Assembly: GCF_901827175.1 (NCBI RefSeq)
Contig: NZ_LR594662.1
Location: 2,542,001 to 2,606,000 of the forward strand
DNA from: Variovorax sp. RA8
GTDB taxonomy: Bacteria; Pseudomonadota; Gammaproteobacteria; Burkholderiales; Burkholderiaceae_C
Reading direction: 5' to 3'
Length of the DNA: 64,000 bases
Position numbers and translations under genes: made by a program. A model generated the notes under the pieces. It saw only the letters and a list, made by a program, of their open reading frames with translations, searched no databases and was not told where the DNA came from. Below are positions 35,701 to 45,595 of the stretch, piece after piece. The stretch's first letter is position 1; each line of letters begins with the position of its first letter.

Positions 35701-38700
35701 GCTCTTCGAACACGGTCATTCCCGAAGGCGGCACGGCCTACATCACCACCGGGCAGCTGCAGATCACCGATGCGGACGATGCAGCCAGCGAGAGCTACCT
35801 CGAGTCCTCGGCCACGCTCCCGGGCGGCGGAAGCAACTACGCGTTCGACAACGCAGCCACCGGCGCCGGTGCACTGCAGGTCGAAGTGCTGACGCTGCCA
35901 CCCGGCGGCACGCTGCAGTATTCGACGGACGGCGGTGCCAACTGGCTCGACGTCACTGCAGGCCAGCTCATCGACGCGGCGCTGATCACCGGCAGCGCCG
36001 GCAACACCGGGCTGCGCTTCGTGAGCGACGGCTCGGAGCTGCGCAACACGAGTTTCGATGTGCGTGCCGTCGATCGCTGGGGCGCCACCTCGAACAGCGC
36101 GAGCGTCGGCATCCAGATCACCAACCTCAACGACGCACCGCAGATCGCGCCCGATCCGACGCAGGCCGATCCCGCGACCTCGGTCAACAACCCGCTGACG
36201 GTGGCGGAGGGCGGCTACGCGCAGATCTCCACGGCCATGCTCTCGGCCTTCGATCCGGACAGCAGCACGACCCAGGTGCAATACACCATCACCGGGGCCG
36301 CGGCGCACGGCAGCATCGCCTACTCGACCGACGGCGTCACCTTCCTGCGGCTGGGCGTCGGCTCCTCCTTTTCCGAAGCGGACGTGCAGGCCGGGCGCAT
36401 CTACTACCTGCACGGCGGCGACGAGTCCGACGGCGCCACCTATCCGGATCCGCCCAGTGACTCCTTCACCTTCAGCCTCGGCGACGGCGACAAGGAGCAG
36501 CCGGGCAACCAGTTCTGGATCTATGTCACGCCGGCCAACGATGCGCCGGTGGTCACCGGGCCGACCGATCCGATTCCCGTCGACAGCGCGAGCGGCGTCA
36601 ACAACCCGGTGCCGGGCTTCAGCGTGGCCGACGCCGACATGGACACGCCGGCCGCCGGCGAGACCGATTTCGTGCAGGTCACCGTGCGCCTGCTCGATGC
36701 CGATGGCAACGCCTTCAACGCCGGCGGCTATGCCGGCGTGACCATCGGCTCGACTTCCCTGGGCGGCGTGACGGTCGACGGCGACAAGAACGGCACGGCC
36801 GACTTCCTGACGCTGCGCGGCACCCGCGCGCAGGTCAACGCGGCCCTCGCGGGCCTGACCGTGACCTTCGGCGACGACCGCGATGCGGTCTACCAGGTGC
36901 AGGTCATCGCCGACGACCGGTTGCGCGATGCGGCCGGCACCTTGCAGTCCGGTGCCAACGGCGGGCCGCTCAACGAATCCGATCCGCCGGGCACGACCGG
37001 CATCGCCGTCCCGGCGACCGAGTACGACTGGTACAGCGCCGCCGTGCCGACCGCCGGCGCCATCACCGGCAATCTCTCGGCGGCCTCGGTGCGCATCTTC
37101 GCCTCGAGCGAGAACGACCCCGCGACGCTGGCCGCGCCCCCGAGCGCCAACGTGGTCGAGGACCAGGCCACCTACATCGGCGGCGGCTTCGTGGTCGCCG
37201 ACCCGGAGTCGGCCGCCTTCGACACGCCGGTCACGGTGCGGCTGTCGGTGCCCAGCGGCACGCTCGGCATCGGCGGCGCCGGCGCGCAGGGCAGCGTCAC
37301 CCCCGGCGGCGGCCAGGCCGTCACGGTCACCGGCGACAACACCGGCCTGCTCGTCCTCACCGGCCGTGCGAGCGACATCCAGGCCCTGCTCAACAGCGGC
37401 ACGGCGACGGGCCTCACCTACCGCAGCGCGGCCGACGTGAACCACGACGCCAACGGCGGCGATGCCGGCGACGTGACGCTCACCGTCTCGTTCGACGACG
37501 TGGGCTCGCGCATCGGCGACGACGTGGGCGCCGGCAGCGTTGCCCACAATCCGCCGGACGTGACCATGGCACTCACCATCGCGCCGGTGAACGATGCGCC
37601 CACGGTCTCGCTCGGCGGCGGCGTCACGCCGGGCACGCCGGTCGTCCTGACCGGCGGCGCCACGCCCACCGCGGTGCCCGGCTTCGTGGTCGGTGACGTC
37701 GACGTCGACGGCGACATCGTCGGCAACGGCGCCGCATCGGACGTGACCGACGGCGAGAGCGACTTCCTGCAGCTGACCATCCGCATCACCGATGCCGGCG
37801 GCAACGCCTTGCCCCCCACCTCCTACGACGGCACCGACGGCGAGGTCACCATCACCTCGAGCAATGCGGGCAGCTCGGGCGTGGCAGTCGACGGCGTGTT
37901 CGACGGCACCGGCAGCGCGCTGGTCATCAGCGGCACCCGGGCCCAGGTGCAGGCCTACCTCGACGGCCTCGCGGTCGCGCTCACCGGCGAGCTGGCCAAC
38001 GGCGACGTGGGCTACCGCGTCGAGGTCATTGCCGACGATCGCGTACGCGACGGCGGCGGCGTGGTGACCGGCGCCAACGGCGGCCAGAACGACGACGCGG
38101 GCAACGGCACGGCGGTGCCCCCGGCAACCGCCATCAACCCCTACGCGGCCACGCCCGGCGGGCTGGCGAGCAATGTCGCATCGACCTACCGCACGCTGTT
38201 CCCGTCGTCCGTGAACGATCCGGCGCACATCGCGGCCGGCGACCTGAATGCCGGGGAGGGCAGCGGCAGCGTCACCCTCACCGGCATCACCGTGACGGAC
38301 CAGGACGCGCTGGACACCAGTATCCTGACCACCACCGTGTCGGTGCCCGCGGGCTTGTCGATCACCAGCATCGGCGCGGGCAGCGGTGGCAGCGCGGTGA
38401 TCGCGGGCGACGGCCGGTCGGTCACCATCACCGGCACGCTGGCCGAGATCAACAGCCGCATCAACACCATCGCCGTGCAGCTCCCCGATGCACCCGGCGT
38501 GGGGGGGCGCCCGGACTGGAACGGTTCCTTCACCGTCACCGTGGTGGTCGACGACGAAGGCAACACCGGCGGCCGGCCGGCGACGCTGGCACCCGGCGAC
38601 AACAGCACGACCGGCACCTTCGCCTACCAGGACGGCGTGGCCGCCGACCTGGTCACCACGCGCAGCTTCAGCGTCACCGTCGATCCGCTCAACGACGCCC

Positions 38701-41700
38701 CGGTCGTGGTCAACGGCAATGCCGAGACCCTGCCCGCCGTGAACGAAGATGTCGGCAATGCGGCCGCGGGCAGCACCGTCGCGGCCCTGTTCGGCAGCCA
38801 CTTCAGCGATGCGGCCGACCAGATCGACAACAGCGGCATCGACGCGACCGGCGGCAGCACGCCTGACGGCTTCTTCGGCGTGGCGATCACCGGCCTGGCA
38901 CTGGACCCGGCGCAAGGCGAGTGGCAGTACTCGCTGGACGGCACGACCTGGACGGCCGTGGGCGCTCGCAGCGATGCCAACGCGCTGGTGCTCGCATCGA
39001 GCGCGCAGCTGCGCTTCGTGCCGGCCGCGGACTTCCACGGCGCGCCCAACACCCTCACGGTGCGCCTGGTCGAGACCGATGCCAACGCCGACAGCGCCAC
39101 GCCCGACCCGGTGTCCGGCTCGACCGTGAACGTCGCAGGCACCGGCAACGGCGGCACCACCGTCTACAGCGCGGGCACGGTCGTGCTGTCGACCAGCGTG
39201 GCCAACGTCAACGATCGACCCACCGCGATCGACGCCGTGCTCGCCGCCGGGGTGGAGGACCAGCAGGGCCAGCCCGCGCCCGCGGCCACCGCGGCCAGCC
39301 TGTTCGGCGGCGGCTACGGCGATGCGACGGACAACCAGGCCGGCGTCACCGGCGGCGGCAACGCGGCCACGCCCTTCGGCGGCATCGCGATCGTCGGCAA
39401 CGCCGCCACCGCGGCAGAGGGCGGCTGGCAATACTCGACCGACAGCGGCGCGAGCTGGACGACTGTGCCGACCGGCGCTTCCGACGGCAGCGCGGTCCTG
39501 CTGCCGCCCGATGCGCAGCTGCGCTTCGTGCCGGCCGCCGACTACAACGGCACCCCGGGCGCCTTGACGGTGCGCGTCTCCGACACCGCCGTCGCTGCCG
39601 GCGCGGGCGACATCAGCGCCACGGTCGGCGCCCCCACCAGCCAATGGTCGGCGACGCACACGCTGTCCACCACGGTGGCGCCGCGCAACGACACGCCGGT
39701 GCTTGCGGGAACGCCCACCAACGCCAATGCGGTCGAGAACGGCCAGACCGGCACCGGCGTCAGCATAGCGCCGGTCGCGCTGCTCAGCGGCGCCACCGTC
39801 TCCGACCTCGACCTCGCCACCACGCCGGGGCTGGGCGCCGGCATCTTCGGCGCGGGCCGCATCACCGTCGGCCTCGACGGCTACCAGCCGGGTGACCTGC
39901 TGCTGGTCGACGGCGCACTGCCCGCCGGCGCCACCGTCTCCGGCGGCAACGGCGCACCCCTGGTCGTGCAGTTCGATGCCGACACCACGCTGGCGGAAGT
40001 GCAGGGCGTGCTGAACGCGCTGTCGTACCGCAGCACCAGCGACAACCCGACCGACTTCGGCGCGGACCCCGACCGCGTCTACACCGTCGTCATCAACGAC
40101 GGCGACAACGTGCAGGCGGGCGGCAACGCCGGCGGGCCGGCGCTCGACAGCAACGTGCTGACGGGCACGCTCACCATCGTGGCCGCCAACGACCTGCCGA
40201 CGGCGAACGACGATACGCACAGCATCGTCGAGGACACGGCCTCGGTCGGCGCCAACGTCGTCACCGGCCGGGTGCCGGGGCAGGGCGATACCGATCCCGA
40301 CCACGCAACGCTGACCGTGAGCGCCGTGCGCACCGGCACCGAGGCCGGCAGCGGCACCGCCGGCAGCGTGGGCAGCCCTCTGGCCGGCAACTACGGCAGC
40401 GTCGTCCTCGATGCCGACGGCAGCTACACCTACACGCTGAACAACGCCGATCCGCGCGTGCAGGCGCTGACGGCCGGCGAGACGCTGACCGAGGTCTACA
40501 CCTACACCGTCTCCGACGGCGCGGGCGGCACCGACATCGCGCAGCTCACGATCACCATCACCGGGGCCGCCGACGGCGGCGCGGGCGACGACATCCCCGC
40601 CATCGTGGCGGCTGACCAGAACGGCGCGGCGACCGGCCACCTCAGCGTGAACGAGGCCGGCCTCACCAGCGCAGGCGACACCAGCGAAACGGCCGGCAGC
40701 ACCTTCGCGATCAGCGCCGCGGACGGACTGAGCAGCATCGGCATCAACGGCACGACCCTGACGCTTGCACAGCTGCAGGCCGCGACCCCCGGCGCGCCGC
40801 TGACCATCACCACCGCCGAAGGCGTGCTGAACATCACCGGCTTCACGCCCACGGGCACGGCCGGCGGCCTCACCACCGCCGGGGACGTGAGCTACACCTA
40901 CACCCTGCTGCAGCGGCAGGACCACAGCGGCGGCGAGGTCACCGATCCCTTCGCGCTGACCGTGATCGACCGCGATGGCGACGTGGCGAACGGCACCCTC
41001 ACGGTGCTGATCGTCGACGACGCTCCGCTGGCGGCCAGCGACGCGAACAGCGTCGACGAAGACGCGGGCACGAACACGGTTGGCGGCGATTTGAAGGCCA
41101 ACGACCGCAACGGCGCGGACGACGGCAACGGCGTGCCGCTCACGGGCGTGAGCTTCGGCGCCACGCAGGGCATGCTGGGCAGCCCGCTTGCCACCGCCTA
41201 CGGCAGCATCGTCGTCAACGCGGACGGTACCTATACCTACACGCTCGACAACGACAACTCCGCGGTGAATGCACTCAAGGACGGCGAGACGCTGACCGAG
41301 ACGCTGAGCTACACCATCGTCGATGCCGATGGCGACACCTCGACCGCCACGCTCACCATCACGATCAACGGCCGCACCGACTCGGGTGGGCCGACGATCG
41401 TGCCGGCCGACGGCAATGGCGCCGCGGCCGGCCAGACCGAGGTGCATGAAAGCGGCCTGGCCGACGGCCCGGGCGGCGCGGACCCGCGCGAGACCAGCGC
41501 CGGCACCATTGCCATCGGCGCAGCCGACGGGCTGACCTCGGTCACTGTCGGCGGCACCACGCTGACCCTGGCCGAGCTGCAGGCGCTCGGCGCCACGCCG
41601 CGCAGCATCGACACCGGCGAGGGCCTGCTGGTGCTCACCGGCTTCACTGCCACCAGTTCGGTCGGCGGCGTGCCGACGGCCGGCGAGCTGAGCTACACCT

Positions 41701-43649
41701 ACACGCTCAAGAACCCGCTCGACCAGCCCGGCGCCGCCGAGAGCTTCGATCCCGTCGCATTGCAGGTCAGCGATGCAGGCGGCGGCTCGAGCACGGGCAC
41801 GCTGCAGGTGCGCATCGTCGACGACGTGCCGCAGGCGGCGGACGACGCTGCCAGCATCGACGAGGACGCGACGCCGAACACCGTGAGCGGCGACGTGAAG
41901 GCGAACGATGCGAACGGCGCCGACGACGCCAACGGCGTGCCGGTCACCGGCGTGAGCTTCGGCGGTACGCCGGGCAGCACGGGCATCCCGCTCGCGACGG
42001 CCTACGGCAGCATCGTCGTCAACGCCGACGGCAGCTACACCTACACGCTCGACAACGCGAACCCGGTCGTCCAGCACCTGCTCCCCGGCGAGACGCTGAC
42101 CGAGGCGGTGAGCTACACCATCACCGACGCGGACGGCGACACCTCGACGGCCACCATCACCATCACCATCGGCGCCGCCGACGACGGCGTGTCGCTGGTC
42201 CTCGACGACGGCAACGGCCCCGGCAGCACCGGCGAGGCCACCGTCAGCGAACGCGGACTGGGCGACGGCGGCGACCCGAGCGAGACCACCACCGGCCGCT
42301 TCGTGATCCGCACGCCCGACGGCCTCGGCAACCTCGAGGTCGCCGGCACCACCCTGACCCCGGCGCAGCTGGCGCAGCTCGGTACGACCGCGATCACCGT
42401 CGTGACCGACAAGGGCCTGCTCACGCTCACCGGCTACGACCCGGCGACCGGTGCCGTCACCTACAGCTACACCCTGACCGGCCGGCAGCCGCACGCGGGC
42501 GGCGAGGTGACGGACGACATCGCCATCGTCGTGCGCGACCGCGACGGCGACACCAGCGCGGGCAGGCTGCGCGTGCTGGTGATCGACGATGTGCCGACCG
42601 CGCGCGACGACGCCGCGTCGGTCGACACCACGCGGCCGGGCGCCTCCACTGTCGGCGGCAACGTGTTCGGGCCGAACGGGCGCGGACCGGGCGACGTCGG
42701 CGACCGCATCGGTGCCGACGTGGTGGCCGAGCCCGTGACCGCCTTTTCCTTCGAGGGGCGCCCCGGCGTGATCGGCGGCGGGGCGCTGGCCGGCGCCTAC
42801 GGCAGCCTGCGCATGAATGCGAACGGCAGCTACAGCTACGAGGTGGACACCGGCAACGCCCGCGTCGCCGCGCTCAGCGACGGCCAGACGTTGACCGAGG
42901 TGTTCAGCTACACCATCACCGATGCGGACGGCAGCACCAGCACCGCCCAGCTGGTGGTGACGATCCGCGGCGCCTCGCAGTTCCGCCCGCCGGAGGGCGA
43001 CCAGGTCTTCCCGATCGAGTGCCCGGCGCAGCAACGCGTCATCGCGCAGGGCATGGCGCCCGCGCTCTTCGTGCAGTTCTCGGTGCACGAGTCGCAGCGG
43101 GTCAGCCAGGAGGCCCTGGCATCGATCGCGGCGCGCGTGGCCGGCGGGGCGTCGTACAGCGCCTTCGACCAGAACGCGCTGCCCGGCGTCGGCCAGGACA
43201 TGAGCAACATCCAGCACGTCAGCCGCGACGGCGTGGCCGCCTCGCTGCGGCTGCTGGAGGACCTGCGGCAGAGCCTGGCGCTGCGCGGACTCGGGGCCGG
43301 CCTGCCGGACGGCGGCAATGCGCTGTTCGGCGACTTCCCCGCCTTCGCCGCTCCGGAGGAAAAGGCCGCGCCGCCCGCACAGGGCGGTGGCGAGCGCATC
43401 GTGGTGCCCGGGGCCAGGACCTCGGCCGCGCCGCTCGACGCGCACGCGCCGCATGCGGAGCTCATCCGCCTGCCGGCCGCGGCCCACGCCGCCGACGTTG
43501 CCGAATCGGCGGCGCGGCCGGCCGATGCCGCGCGCTCCTTCTCCGGCCGGCTGGCCGCGAGCGCTGCCGAACGCGGCACCGTGCGCGACCTCGTTCGCGT
43601 GCAGCAGCACGAGCCGGTGCGCGTCACGGTACAGGGAGCCCGGTCGTGA
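32793..43649 (+). CDS. Giant secreted protein: DUF4347 plus cadherin/VCBS-like repeats
   Basis: About 3,618 residues from ATG 32793. The N-terminus has no Sec signal; ESRQLFDGAAF resembles the LEPRxLFDGA-type motif of other giant exported proteins. DUF4347 (residues ~83-245) has a His (LSHGSAG, His138) and Cys (LYGCDVA, Cys181) placed like a caspase-type dyad. Residues ~250-2,500 are tandem cadherin/Ig-like units with NDAP linkers. Residues ~2,470-3,396 are VCBS-like units with YTYTLDN and TLTE..SYTITDADG motifs. The C-terminal ~220 residues are partly helical, then Ala/Pro-rich. No GGxGxD RTX nonapeptide is seen. The four following genes form its probable export apparatus. Likely a surface adhesin or biofilm matrix protein. 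Confidence 0.9.
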   Translation: MPDSKVDFLRPRTHRFALESRQLFDGAAFVEAATHAADAPQAGSAPADAHHAEPAHPASPQQHAPAAAESAPAPQPAPSAPHEVYVVDRNVANWQQLAASVPAGSELILLDTGSSGVQQLADSLGGQSGITALHILSHGSAGEITLGNEQVDAASLERSAEAWRTIGASLGADADILLYGCDVAADGARFSQALASLTGADVASSSDATGAATRGADWTLESSTGHIEARTFADADYDGVMAAPTVTTTATRLVVTEPSSLNAPGADRGTLSGWTITDDGSGNVTVAVVVEDPTKGTLSSASTTGVIGIAGGYSFTGSVAAANAWVNQLVFTAADVELGTTAASTRIVVTATDSEAPALTATRALDVTVTPSNDPVAVPDATQSVNEIGNTVLTVATLNAIDPEVTLGTQVPSQVVYALTADTAHGYLMLNGTRLGIGAVFTQQDVIDGLVVYVHTATGADQNTQDGFAVQINDGATPSNRSDTAAITLDVTPLNQAPTVSGSGTILEGQPANALDGGGNPASVVGNFIVAEGGGDDADAALTVRLTSLPTDGTLFFSGTVTIGGVSQAVTNRAVTQADIDAGFVFAYGARGGLTYANAGNRDTNPATPYPYADGFGVAVSDGGGGAGGGAVQTTNATIALTIQPTDDDPALDPASSLVATVTAPGDGSGAYTVTLTEAMLNAFDVDSSDDRLTIAVTSQAMLDQGRLLLNGQVLPSGGTFTIADVKAGRVQYVQQAGAGPNQTDVFQFQVRDNTTSVRWNADGTRVERDGGQYNDGGTPGNYVDDSLRTFDFTFNLVETPTGNNGSFPPLDNATTHADSNYAGTNDSGVSRGTLSEGGTIVLAGTGSDFSVTPGLSYTADGVPPEQVVYTILGFDGVAGGAWNGVLQRFNGTTWVAMGVYDTFTQADLNAGSIRFQHDDASEDFESSVRLSASAGVLVDDGAGGLTSDSWDTSFTFFITPVNDTPVTLGSSNTVIPEGGTAYITTGQLQITDADDAASESYLESSATLPGGGSNYAFDNAATGAGALQVEVLTLPPGGTLQYSTDGGANWLDVTAGQLIDAALITGSAGNTGLRFVSDGSELRNTSFDVRAVDRWGATSNSASVGIQITNLNDAPQIAPDPTQADPATSVNNPLTVAEGGYAQISTAMLSAFDPDSSTTQVQYTITGAAAHGSIAYSTDGVTFLRLGVGSSFSEADVQAGRIYYLHGGDESDGATYPDPPSDSFTFSLGDGDKEQPGNQFWIYVTPANDAPVVTGPTDPIPVDSASGVNNPVPGFSVADADMDTPAAGETDFVQVTVRLLDADGNAFNAGGYAGVTIGSTSLGGVTVDGDKNGTADFLTLRGTRAQVNAALAGLTVTFGDDRDAVYQVQVIADDRLRDAAGTLQSGANGGPLNESDPPGTTGIAVPATEYDWYSAAVPTAGAITGNLSAASVRIFASSENDPATLAAPPSANVVEDQATYIGGGFVVADPESAAFDTPVTVRLSVPSGTLGIGGAGAQGSVTPGGGQAVTVTGDNTGLLVLTGRASDIQALLNSGTATGLTYRSAADVNHDANGGDAGDVTLTVSFDDVGSRIGDDVGAGSVAHNPPDVTMALTIAPVNDAPTVSLGGGVTPGTPVVLTGGATPTAVPGFVVGDVDVDGDIVGNGAASDVTDGESDFLQLTIRITDAGGNALPPTSYDGTDGEVTITSSNAGSSGVAVDGVFDGTGSALVISGTRAQVQAYLDGLAVALTGELANGDVGYRVEVIADDRVRDGGGVVTGANGGQNDDAGNGTAVPPATAINPYAATPGGLASNVASTYRTLFPSSVNDPAHIAAGDLNAGEGSGSVTLTGITVTDQDALDTSILTTTVSVPAGLSITSIGAGSGGSAVIAGDGRSVTITGTLAEINSRINTIAVQLPDAPGVGGRPDWNGSFTVTVVVDDEGNTGGRPATLAPGDNSTTGTFAYQDGVAADLVTTRSFSVTVDPLNDAPVVVNGNAETLPAVNEDVGNAAAGSTVAALFGSHFSDAADQIDNSGIDATGGSTPDGFFGVAITGLALDPAQGEWQYSLDGTTWTAVGARSDANALVLASSAQLRFVPAADFHGAPNTLTVRLVETDANADSATPDPVSGSTVNVAGTGNGGTTVYSAGTVVLSTSVANVNDRPTAIDAVLAAGVEDQQGQPAPAATAASLFGGGYGDATDNQAGVTGGGNAATPFGGIAIVGNAATAAEGGWQYSTDSGASWTTVPTGASDGSAVLLPPDAQLRFVPAADYNGTPGALTVRVSDTAVAAGAGDISATVGAPTSQWSATHTLSTTVAPRNDTPVLAGTPTNANAVENGQTGTGVSIAPVALLSGATVSDLDLATTPGLGAGIFGAGRITVGLDGYQPGDLLLVDGALPAGATVSGGNGAPLVVQFDADTTLAEVQGVLNALSYRSTSDNPTDFGADPDRVYTVVINDGDNVQAGGNAGGPALDSNVLTGTLTIVAANDLPTANDDTHSIVEDTASVGANVVTGRVPGQGDTDPDHATLTVSAVRTGTEAGSGTAGSVGSPLAGNYGSVVLDADGSYTYTLNNADPRVQALTAGETLTEVYTYTVSDGAGGTDIAQLTITITGAADGGAGDDIPAIVAADQNGAATGHLSVNEAGLTSAGDTSETAGSTFAISAADGLSSIGINGTTLTLAQLQAATPGAPLTITTAEGVLNITGFTPTGTAGGLTTAGDVSYTYTLLQRQDHSGGEVTDPFALTVIDRDGDVANGTLTVLIVDDAPLAASDANSVDEDAGTNTVGGDLKANDRNGADDGNGVPLTGVSFGATQGMLGSPLATAYGSIVVNADGTYTYTLDNDNSAVNALKDGETLTETLSYTIVDADGDTSTATLTITINGRTDSGGPTIVPADGNGAAAGQTEVHESGLADGPGGADPRETSAGTIAIGAADGLTSVTVGGTTLTLAELQALGATPRSIDTGEGLLVLTGFTATSSVGGVPTAGELSYTYTLKNPLDQPGAAESFDPVALQVSDAGGGSSTGTLQVRIVDDVPQAADDAASIDEDATPNTVSGDVKANDANGADDANGVPVTGVSFGGTPGSTGIPLATAYGSIVVNADGSYTYTLDNANPVVQHLLPGETLTEAVSYTITDADGDTSTATITITIGAADDGVSLVLDDGNGPGSTGEATVSERGLGDGGDPSETTTGRFVIRTPDGLGNLEVAGTTLTPAQLAQLGTTAITVVTDKGLLTLTGYDPATGAVTYSYTLTGRQPHAGGEVTDDIAIVVRDRDGDTSAGRLRVLVIDDVPTARDDAASVDTTRPGASTVGGNVFGPNGRGPGDVGDRIGADVVAEPVTAFSFEGRPGVIGGGALAGAYGSLRMNANGSYSYEVDTGNARVAALSDGQTLTEVFSYTITDADGSTSTAQLVVTIRGASQFRPPEGDQVFPIECPAQQRVIAQGMAPALFVQFSVHESQRVSQEALASIAARVAGGASYSAFDQNALPGVGQDMSNIQHVSRDGVAASLRLLEDLRQSLALRGLGAGLPDGGNALFGDFPAFAAPEEKAAPPAQGGGERIVVPGARTSAAPLDAHAPHAELIRLPAAAHAADVAESAARPADAARSFSGRLAASAAERGTVRDLVRVQQHEPVRVTVQGARS
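40588..42980 (+). repeat. Three tandem ~800-bp repeats in the giant gene
   Basis: Units at about 40588-41390, 41391-42186 and 42187-42980, each encoding a ~265-residue pair of domains: [DG]xNG..GxxxVxExGL...ExT, then GTTLT.AxLxxL..., then a VCBS half ending SYTI.DADG.TSTA. Equivalent bases in units 1 and 2 (CTACGGCAGCATCGTCGTCA) are 804 bp apart. The third unit has diverged most. A shorter related VCBS unit precedes them at about 40200-40565. Confidence 0.75.
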
Positions 43650-43702
43650 TCGCAAGCGCACCCATCGGATCCATCTTCCAAACCCAACATGAGAGACCCA
43701 GC

Positions 43703-45595
43703 GTGAAGAAATCGAAGCCATCGAGAGTCCCCGTCGTCCCCACCCTGATGGCAGTGGCCGTTGCCGTCCTCCTCGCCGGCTGCAGCGTCAACCCGGTCCA
43801 GGTAACGCCCGACGAGGTGGCGCAGCGCGTCGCCAACGACCAGGCGCAGATGTACAAGGACCAGGCGCCGGTCGCCGCGCCCATCAGCTACTCCGACGCA
43901 CTGGCCCGGGCGCTCAAGTACAACCTCGACTACCGCCTCAAGCTGATGGAGAGCGCGCTCGCACGCGGCCTGCTCGACGTCTCGGCCGCCGACATGCTGC
44001 CCAAGCTGGTGGCCGATGCCGGCTACAACGACCGCAGCAACGATTCGGGCGGCACCAGCATCGGCATCGAGGACCGCGTCGTGAGCCTGCGGCCCTCCAC
44101 CTCGGAGGAACGCTCGCACTACTACGGCCGCGCCACGCTGTCGTGGAATGCACTCGACTTCGGCCTGGCCTACTTTCGCGCCAAGCAGGCGGCGGACGAG
44201 GTCAACATCGCCGATGAGCGCCGCCGCAAGATCCTGCAGAACATCGTGCAGGACGTGCGTAACGCCTACTGGCGCGCGCTCGGTGCGCAGCGGCTGCTCT
44301 CCGACGCCGACCAGCTCGCCACCCGCATCGAGGACGCACTCGCGAAGTCGCGCGAAGCCGAGCGCGCCGGCGCGCTGCCGCCCGCGCAGGGCCTGGCCTA
44401 CCAGCGCGCGCTGCTCGACGCGATGACGCTGGTCAACCTCAAGCGCCAGGAAATGCAGTTCGCCAAGCGCGAGCTCGCCGCGCTCATGAGCCTGCCGCCC
44501 GGCACCGAGTTCACCCTGGTCGACGGCCCTGCGGATGCGCTGGCGCCCGCCACGCTCGACGTCGACAAGCTCGAACGCGCGGCGCTGGAGAACCGGCCCG
44601 AGCTGCGCGAGGAGGACTACAAGGCGCGCGTCGGCGTCAACGAGACCAGGAAGCAGATCGCCGCGCTGTTTCCCAGCCTCAACCTGTATGCCGGCCCGCG
44701 CTACGACTCCAACGACCTGCTCTACAACAACAGCTGGAGCGATGTCGGCGTGAGCGTCTCGATGGACCTGTTCCGCCTCGCGGCCATTCCGGCGATCAAG
44801 CGCACCAACGAAGCGCGGGTGCGCAACGACGAGGCGCGCCGGCTGGCGCTCTCGATGGCCGTGATCACGCAGGTGCGCGTGTCGGTCGAGCGCTACAAGC
44901 TGGCCCTGGTGGACCAGGAGCTCGCGGCCGAATCGAGCCGTGTGGACCAGCGGCTGGCGAGCGTCTCGCGCGCCGGCAGCAGCAACCGGCTCGAGAGCGA
45001 GCTCGAGTCCCTGCGCACCGATTCGCGTGCGCTGGTCTCGCGCTTCTACCTGGCCACCGCCTACGCCGCGACCCAGGCCTCCTATGCCCGCGTGCTCAAC
45101 TCGGTGGGCATCGACCTCCTGCCCGACACCGTGACCGGCACCGACCTGCCGACCCTGGCGAAGGCCATCGACCACAGCCTGGCCGAAGGCGAGAAGGCGG
45201 CCTTCGTGCAGACAGCCGCGGTGCAGACCGCCAGCCGGCCGGTCGTTGTCCGCGTGGAGAACCTGCCGGCGGGCGTGAGCGAGGCCGCGGTGCGCGGCGC
45301 CGTCGAGCGCATCGTCATTCGCAACGACCTCCAGACGGGGCAGGGCGGCGACGCGCTGGCACTGACGCTGCGTTTCGAGCGCGTGGATTCGCGCGCCACC
45401 GCGCGTGCGCAGTGGCGCGTCACGCTGTCGGAGCCCGGCGGCCGGCAACTGCTGTCGCAGCGCTATGCGAGCTTCCTGCCCGACGCGCCGACCGAGAGCG
45501 CGCTCGGCGCCTTCGCCGAGGCGGCGACGCTGTCGGTGATCTCCGATGTGCGGCGCCTGTCGCGCAGTGGCGCCTCCGTGGCGCAGAAGCCGTGA
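43703..45595 (+). CDS. TolC-family outer-membrane lipoprotein with extra C-terminal domain
   Basis: 630 residues starting at GTG 43703. The signal peptide ends in the lipobox LLAGC (Cys27), so it is a predicted lipoprotein, like CusC/OprM rather than TolC itself. Residues ~60-480 show the duplicated helical hairpins of outer-membrane efflux proteins (LSWNALDFGLAYFRAKQAAD; LENRPELREEDYKARVGVNE; VSMDLFRLAAIPAIKR). Residues ~515-620 form an additional alpha/beta domain not normal for TolC. It follows the giant gene by 53 bases and overlaps the next gene (GTGA), so it belongs to the export operon. Confidence 0.88.
   Translation: MKKSKPSRVPVVPTLMAVAVAVLLAGCSVNPVQVTPDEVAQRVANDQAQMYKDQAPVAAPISYSDALARALKYNLDYRLKLMESALARGLLDVSAADMLPKLVADAGYNDRSNDSGGTSIGIEDRVVSLRPSTSEERSHYYGRATLSWNALDFGLAYFRAKQAADEVNIADERRRKILQNIVQDVRNAYWRALGAQRLLSDADQLATRIEDALAKSREAERAGALPPAQGLAYQRALLDAMTLVNLKRQEMQFAKRELAALMSLPPGTEFTLVDGPADALAPATLDVDKLERAALENRPELREEDYKARVGVNETRKQIAALFPSLNLYAGPRYDSNDLLYNNSWSDVGVSVSMDLFRLAAIPAIKRTNEARVRNDEARRLALSMAVITQVRVSVERYKLALVDQELAAESSRVDQRLASVSRAGSSNRLESELESLRTDSRALVSRFYLATAYAATQASYARVLNSVGIDLLPDTVTGTDLPTLAKAIDHSLAEGEKAAFVQTAAVQTASRPVVVRVENLPAGVSEAAVRGAVERIVIRNDLQTGQGGDALALTLRFERVDSRATARAQWRVTLSEPGGRQLLSQRYASFLPDAPTESALGAFAEAATLSVISDVRRLSRSGASVAQKP

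Noticed and set aside
40200..42980. Mobile element or phage tail origin for the repeats
   Set aside because: The repeats are in-frame protein domains of one gene; no transposase, integrase or terminal inverted repeats are nearby.
32793..43649. RTX adhesin classification of the giant protein
   Set aside because: Despite Asp/Gly-rich text I found no run of GGxGxD nonapeptides, so a calcium-folding RTX toxin label is not supported.
34713..43721. Open frame of about 3,000 codons on the minus strand opposite the giant gene
   Set aside because: GC-rich repetitive coding DNA leaves the opposite frame open; the translated text is low-complexity Arg/Ala/Gly/Val without domains, whereas the plus frame has clear DUF4347 and VCBS motifs.
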